Source: Lineus longissimus
Lineage: Eukaryota > Nemertea > Pilidiophora > Heteronemertea > Lineidae
DNA length: 64,000 nt
Direction: 5' to 3'
Assembly (NCBI RefSeq): GCF_910592395.1
Contig: NC_088325.1
Coordinates: 14,946,109 to 15,010,108 of the forward strand
The notes beneath the pieces are model-generated. The model was given only the letters and a program-made list of their open reading frames with translations. It searched no databases and was not told where the DNA came from. Positions 59,901 to 64,000 of the stretch are shown piece by piece; position 1 is the first letter of the stretch; the number at the start of each line of letters is the position of its first letter. The position numbers and the translations under genes are program-made.

Positions 59901-61920
59901 GTAACTTCGGAAAATCTCCAGCCGTCAAATTGACATGATTTTCTCGCGTCTGGTCGATGAGGGTTCTGCGTGCGTGCAGTGTTAGTCATTTTTGAAATCT
60001 CAAGTAGAAACAAGGGGTTGGTGGAATCGAAAGTCTAAAAAAACCCGCACTGTGTTGTATTTTTTACGTCTCAATTTTCTCGATACCCTTTTCGAAATTC
60101 TTCATTCAGCGCTCGCTTCGACATGTTATAGAGTACGACCTTTTGATTTCAAAGTACAGAAAACAGTACTGACTAACTTTTGTTCGACTTGATAAAGCAT
60201 TACTTTCAAGTTAGTGTGTTAGTCAAATTACTGAAAAAATCACGTATACATGTTGTTAATGAAAAATATCAGAATTAACCAAATTAGTGTAATTTGCGTC
60301 TATCAATTACTAATAATGCTATGACCTAATTTTTCTGCTTTTGTAGTAAAGAATTTGAACTTGCGGACTGAAACACGGTCATCATCAACTTTATGTACAC
60401 TCCTGAGCAGTGGCATAACTTCATCGTTCTCTGACTGCCCAAGGCCTGTATTTTGGATCAGCCACTCCACGAATGACGCAGGTGCGTGACAATACCAAAT
60501 TAGTAGCGACCGATCAACCCAGAATTAGTTCATAAACACAAACTAAAAAAGCCTCTACACATATTACTATTTCATGTTGATGATGAAATATTTGAGATTG
60601 GACTTCATATTCTTACCCCTCTCTCCATCTCAGCTTAACGAGAAGGAAAACCTCCATACGTTATTGAAAATAAACGCACGGAATATTTCCTTATTAACAG
60701 TAAAGACTGCCTTTGAGCTGAACGAGTTTAAGTCTTCCTCCTTAAACTGGTTCCACTTCAAGAAAACGAAGTTCACCATTGAAATAAGGCCACTACACTG
60801 TACATTGATATTTCAACTTGAGTCGAGACGCTTTGTATTTATCATTCTTTTCATGAAAACCCTAGGTGGTTTGTCATTGTCCAACTTGCTGAGTGAATTT
60901 ACATGTGAATTTATTGCTTCTGGTATTATTAAGGGACAAGTAGTGGCCGGGCAGGGTTGTGGGAACTGAAACTCCATCGCTGAGCGAGGATGCATGCTCG
61001 CCTAACAGAGATGTATCTCCAGCTGTAACCCCCTGCATATGTGTTTTGCAAGCAATATCTTTGAGTTTCTAATAAAATCGATGGGCAAGGTCACGTGTTT
61101 ATTACCAATAATGAGTTTGCCTGCTTTCAGTTTGATGCTATATTTACAGATCTCTTGTCAAGAGAGTTTCATCGGTGAGGCGAATTAATAACTTAGAGAT
61201 TTGGGGCATGGAGTCGGCCACCAAGAGTAGGCCCGACCTCTTCTAATCAAAGGTTTTTTCCAGTCACATTTGCTGTTAATAATAAGCAAATAGTACATGA
61301 CTTTAAATTGAGACATGCGGCTCTTTCTTTTTTGTAATGCAATTTAAAATCTGAAGAATGTTTGTTACCTTTTCACCAGGAATTCGTATTTTTCAATAAT
61401 GGGACCTAGAACTAGTCGAGTTATACTTTTGTCTTGGGCTAAATATCTGCCCTGGGCAAGTTTGAAAGAAATTACCACAAAGCTGACAGAACAAAACTGT
61501 TGCCTTCTGTGAAAACGTTCATGCCTTTCCCACAATCAGCTGTTAAGGCCAGATTAGCAACTAATTTTAAAACCTTTTTTGCCGAAAATTATCTTAACTT
61601 GAGCAGGAAACGGCTAGAGGCTATTTTCCACTAAATATGCCCCATTATGGCCATCGCACAAAGACACTACGGATTTCAACAAGGCCTAACATCAAAGCAA
61701 AGTGTGTAAGTATTCACAGCAATAATATCTGCCTTAATAACAAGCCTTAGCTATTAGCACTCAAGAAGATAAATAGCCACGGGATGTGTCCGACTTATAA
61801 TTAAGTGTTCCTCTACAAAACAAAACCGTGTTGACAGATTGGTTCAAAGTGGCTTTGGGGACAACCCGTGGTTTAATGAGAGCTTACTTTGAGGTAAGGG
61901 CTTCTACCTTACAGTAAGGT
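50959..61920. other. Long non-coding or intronic stretch
   Basis: About 11 kb with no gene I can support. It may be a long intron of the gene that owns the exon at 50623-50958. It holds a CTT-rich microsatellite at about 59453-59480, a T-rich region near 52675-52690, and at 56700-56840 a possible old SINE on the minus strand (B-box-like GGGTTTAATTCC). A 131-codon open frame at 60574-60969 has a fair acceptor near 60634 but no supported donor or resemblance. Confidence 0.4.
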
Positions 61921-62100
61921 ATCATGTGGTTGAACATGGTGGTTCAGGTGTCCAACTCTCAATCCAAGGGTCATTGGTTCGAACCCCGGTCTGGTGGCCT
62001 CTTTGTCCTTCACAGGTCGCGCTTTGTTGTGCGTTGAAATGACGGCTGCAACTGATACCCTGGTGTGCCACCAGTAACTCAGACACGCTTGCTGGCTCTG
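61921..62100 (+). mobile_element. Possible tRNA-derived SINE head
   Basis: Pol III-like boxes are present: an A-box-like TGGTTCAGGTGTCC near 61939 and a perfect B-box GGTTCGAACCCC at about 61976-61987. The tRNA cloverleaf cannot be completed, so this is not a working tRNA gene. The sequence that follows (GGTCTGGTGGCCTC onwards) looks like a SINE body. No second copy of this type is in the window. Confidence 0.45.
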
Positions 62101-64000
62101 CAATGACATACACTACATACTCCTTTGAAGACAGATATCAAGGTCGCAATATTGCAAGTTCTTTGTAGTAAAGTGCTGCCTCATCAAAATGAAAAAGTGT
62201 CCTTCGTGTGATCGTGCCAATTTTGCTCTCGCCTTATATCATTAAACCTGCTTCCGTCACCTCTCATAACGACATAGAATGGATGGGAACCAATAAAATC
62301 AACAAAACGTTGCCAATGGCACATTCAGAAAAATAATTGCATTCGTATAGTTCAGAAAGTGATGATGAATCATGCTCTTATCCTTCTGTCTCCATTGAGT
62401 GTTAACCCATCGTAGACCGGGATGCTTTTGAGGAAATGTCGGGGGTTGATGCAACTGGTAATTAGAGAATCTTGTGAATCAGTCGGAATGGTCTCATCGA
62501 GAGTTCTCTGAAGAACAGTCAGGTCATGGGGTTTTGACGATTTGTAATGTTTCGGGCCATTTCCCAGTCTTTTCGGTTAGGGTAGTCATTGAGAGTATCG
62601 CGTCAGGACCTTAGGATGTGATCATAACATCGCTGCTCCATGATCCCTAGAATACCCAAACCTTCCTTGGAATAGCCAACTGCTTTGATATAAAGCCAAC
62701 TCAATGCCCGACAACTCCTGTAACAACACAGAAAATTCACCACACTCTCTCTTGATTACTAAAATCGCACGCATCTAACGATGCAGACTTAACGACCCTT
62801 TGATATGCATAAAAAGTCGATATAATTGAGGAATTGAACTGCAGCAGTACTTGCAGCATGCGCTTTCCGATAGACATTCTATGCAAGTGTATACCGCATG
62901 TGGAACATATTGATTTTACAACTACAAAACCCCATTCGGGGCTCTCGTCTGTTTAATACGGTCTTTTGAGATTCAGTGTAGCCTGCGTGTCACAGTGTCA
63001 TTCATTGAACAAGGGACACGGCGTACAGATGGTTGAGAGATTTTGAGAATGTAAACATAGGATTTCTTCTGTAATTTCAACTTGAATTTTACTCTTAAAA
63101 AAATTAAGAAACACGTGCTTAGTGCGTAAGGCTGTGTTTCCGGACTAGATACTGCCTTGATTTGACTAATGTTGGATTATCTATATCACGATTGTCCCTG
63201 CGTTCATCAGAATATGTGAATCATTGGATTAATGGTTGTCTGTGCGTCCTCCTCCGTGTACAGCTGCGTGTACGATAGCATCATCACATATAGAGGCTGG
63301 ATGCAGATGGATTAGCGTTTGTGCTAAGCTATTCGAATACTCTTTAAACTAACCTGAATTCAGAACGGATACATATTCTCGAATAGAGATTGATACATTT
63401 CGGAATTATTTGACTGTTTAGATCTTGGATAATTATCCTTATTTTGGTGGTAGGTGATCGGTCCTCGAGATCTCTTTCTTGTCTGGGTTTTCCTTAAATA
63501 AAAAAAAAAATTGTCTGATAACTGTCGTAATAATTAGTGGCGTCTGTGTGGGCAGCGTCGTCTTTGTATCATAAATTTTCCTCCATTTTGCAAGCTATTG
63601 TTCGATTTTTCATCATTACTATATCTCGTTGACTCACATGTGTTAGATTATGAATTTACACAGTAAGATGATCAGATATATGATCTGGACTGGATTGGTG
63701 TATTATATTCCTTTCGATATTCCTCAATAACTCTAGCTAAAGCATAAAATCTTAATGTAGTGGCTTAGTCGTCCTAGGTATATGCTGGAGCTAAAGATTT
63801 TCTTCCAGTGATACTCTGTGATATGATAGCCATAGGACGAATTCACTTATATAATCATCTTGATGTCATCTGTTCTTCAATGTGTTGGCCAATATTTCTA
63901 CAATTCGGTAGCAGAAATTCTGCCTGTTTGATTGTGAAAGACGGTTTGCCTGTATTGGTAGAGAAATTATGGTCAGTAATAGTCTAGCACACTCCAAGTA
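62101..64000. other. Non-coding stretch to the window end
   Basis: No gene or clear repeat recognised. An A-rich run lies at about 63500-63512. Confidence 0.4.

Noticed and set aside
60574-60969. 131-codon plus-strand frame with an acceptor-like tract near 60634
   Set aside because: No resemblance, AT-driven composition and no convincing donor that keeps a sensible exon.
61131-61174. 44-base exon-like segment (FDAIFTDLLSREFH)
   Set aside because: Good acceptor and GTGAGG donor, but too short to judge. In the phase that follows the exon at 50623-50958 (phase 1) it reads straight into TGA.
1-64000. CRISPR arrays, bacterial operons, integrated phage, rRNA or functional tRNA genes
   Set aside because: None seen. 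The regular arrays are AT-rich or coding tandem repeats without spacers, and the tRNA-like segments lack a foldable cloverleaf.

Overview
This is a 64 kb piece of animal nuclear genome. The evidence is split genes with GT-AG introns, AT-rich intergenic DNA, LINE and tRNA-related SINE remnants, and no bacterial gene organisation. The gene content (an RFX4-type regulator, a TRIM gene with a TRIM relic beside it, a secreted PAN-domain protein) and the frequent short TACATGTA and AGGCCTA motifs suggest a marine invertebrate, such as a mollusc, brachiopod, hemichordate or echinoderm. The species cannot be fixed from the sequence.

Layout. (1) 0.67-10.3 kb, minus strand: a complete RFX4-like transcription factor gene. 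I rebuilt it as 19 coding exons in which every junction keeps phase, giving 764 aa. (2) 10.4-15.4 kb: no gene seen, but it holds a near-perfect 96 bp inverted repeat with a 23 bp loop. (3) 15.45-20.25 kb, plus strand: a four-exon gene for a 209 aa secreted protein with a PAN/apple-like six-cysteine module and a C-terminal domain I do not recognise. (4) 20.3-25.6 kb: an AT-rich gene desert. (5) 25.6-30.7 kb: a TRIM neighbourhood. A frameshifted TRIM pseudogene on the minus strand is split by a 5'-truncated LINE tail. It is followed by a possible small gene, a SINE, and an apparently intact plus-strand TRIM gene (766 aa) whose RING-to-B-box linker has expanded by 51 bp tandem duplications. (6) 30.7-40.8 kb: non-coding, with a 168 bp tandem repeat, a Tigger-like MITE, a second SINE copy and a 55 bp tandem repeat ending in poly-C. 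(7) 40.8-42.5 kb: an approximately 0.85 kb direct tandem duplication, each copy holding the same open first-exon-like unit with a splice donor. (8) 42.5-64 kb: mostly non-coding or intronic. One convincing phase 1-1 internal exon lies at 50.6-51.0 kb and could be joined in frame to the duplicated first exons.

The genes do not form an operon or an obvious functional unit. RFX4 is a nuclear DNA-binding regulator, the PAN-domain protein is extracellular, and the TRIM protein is a probable cytoplasmic E3 ubiquitin ligase from a family that often expands in tandem. The exon models come from reading splice signals, phase and protein similarity by eye. No search or transcript evidence was available.
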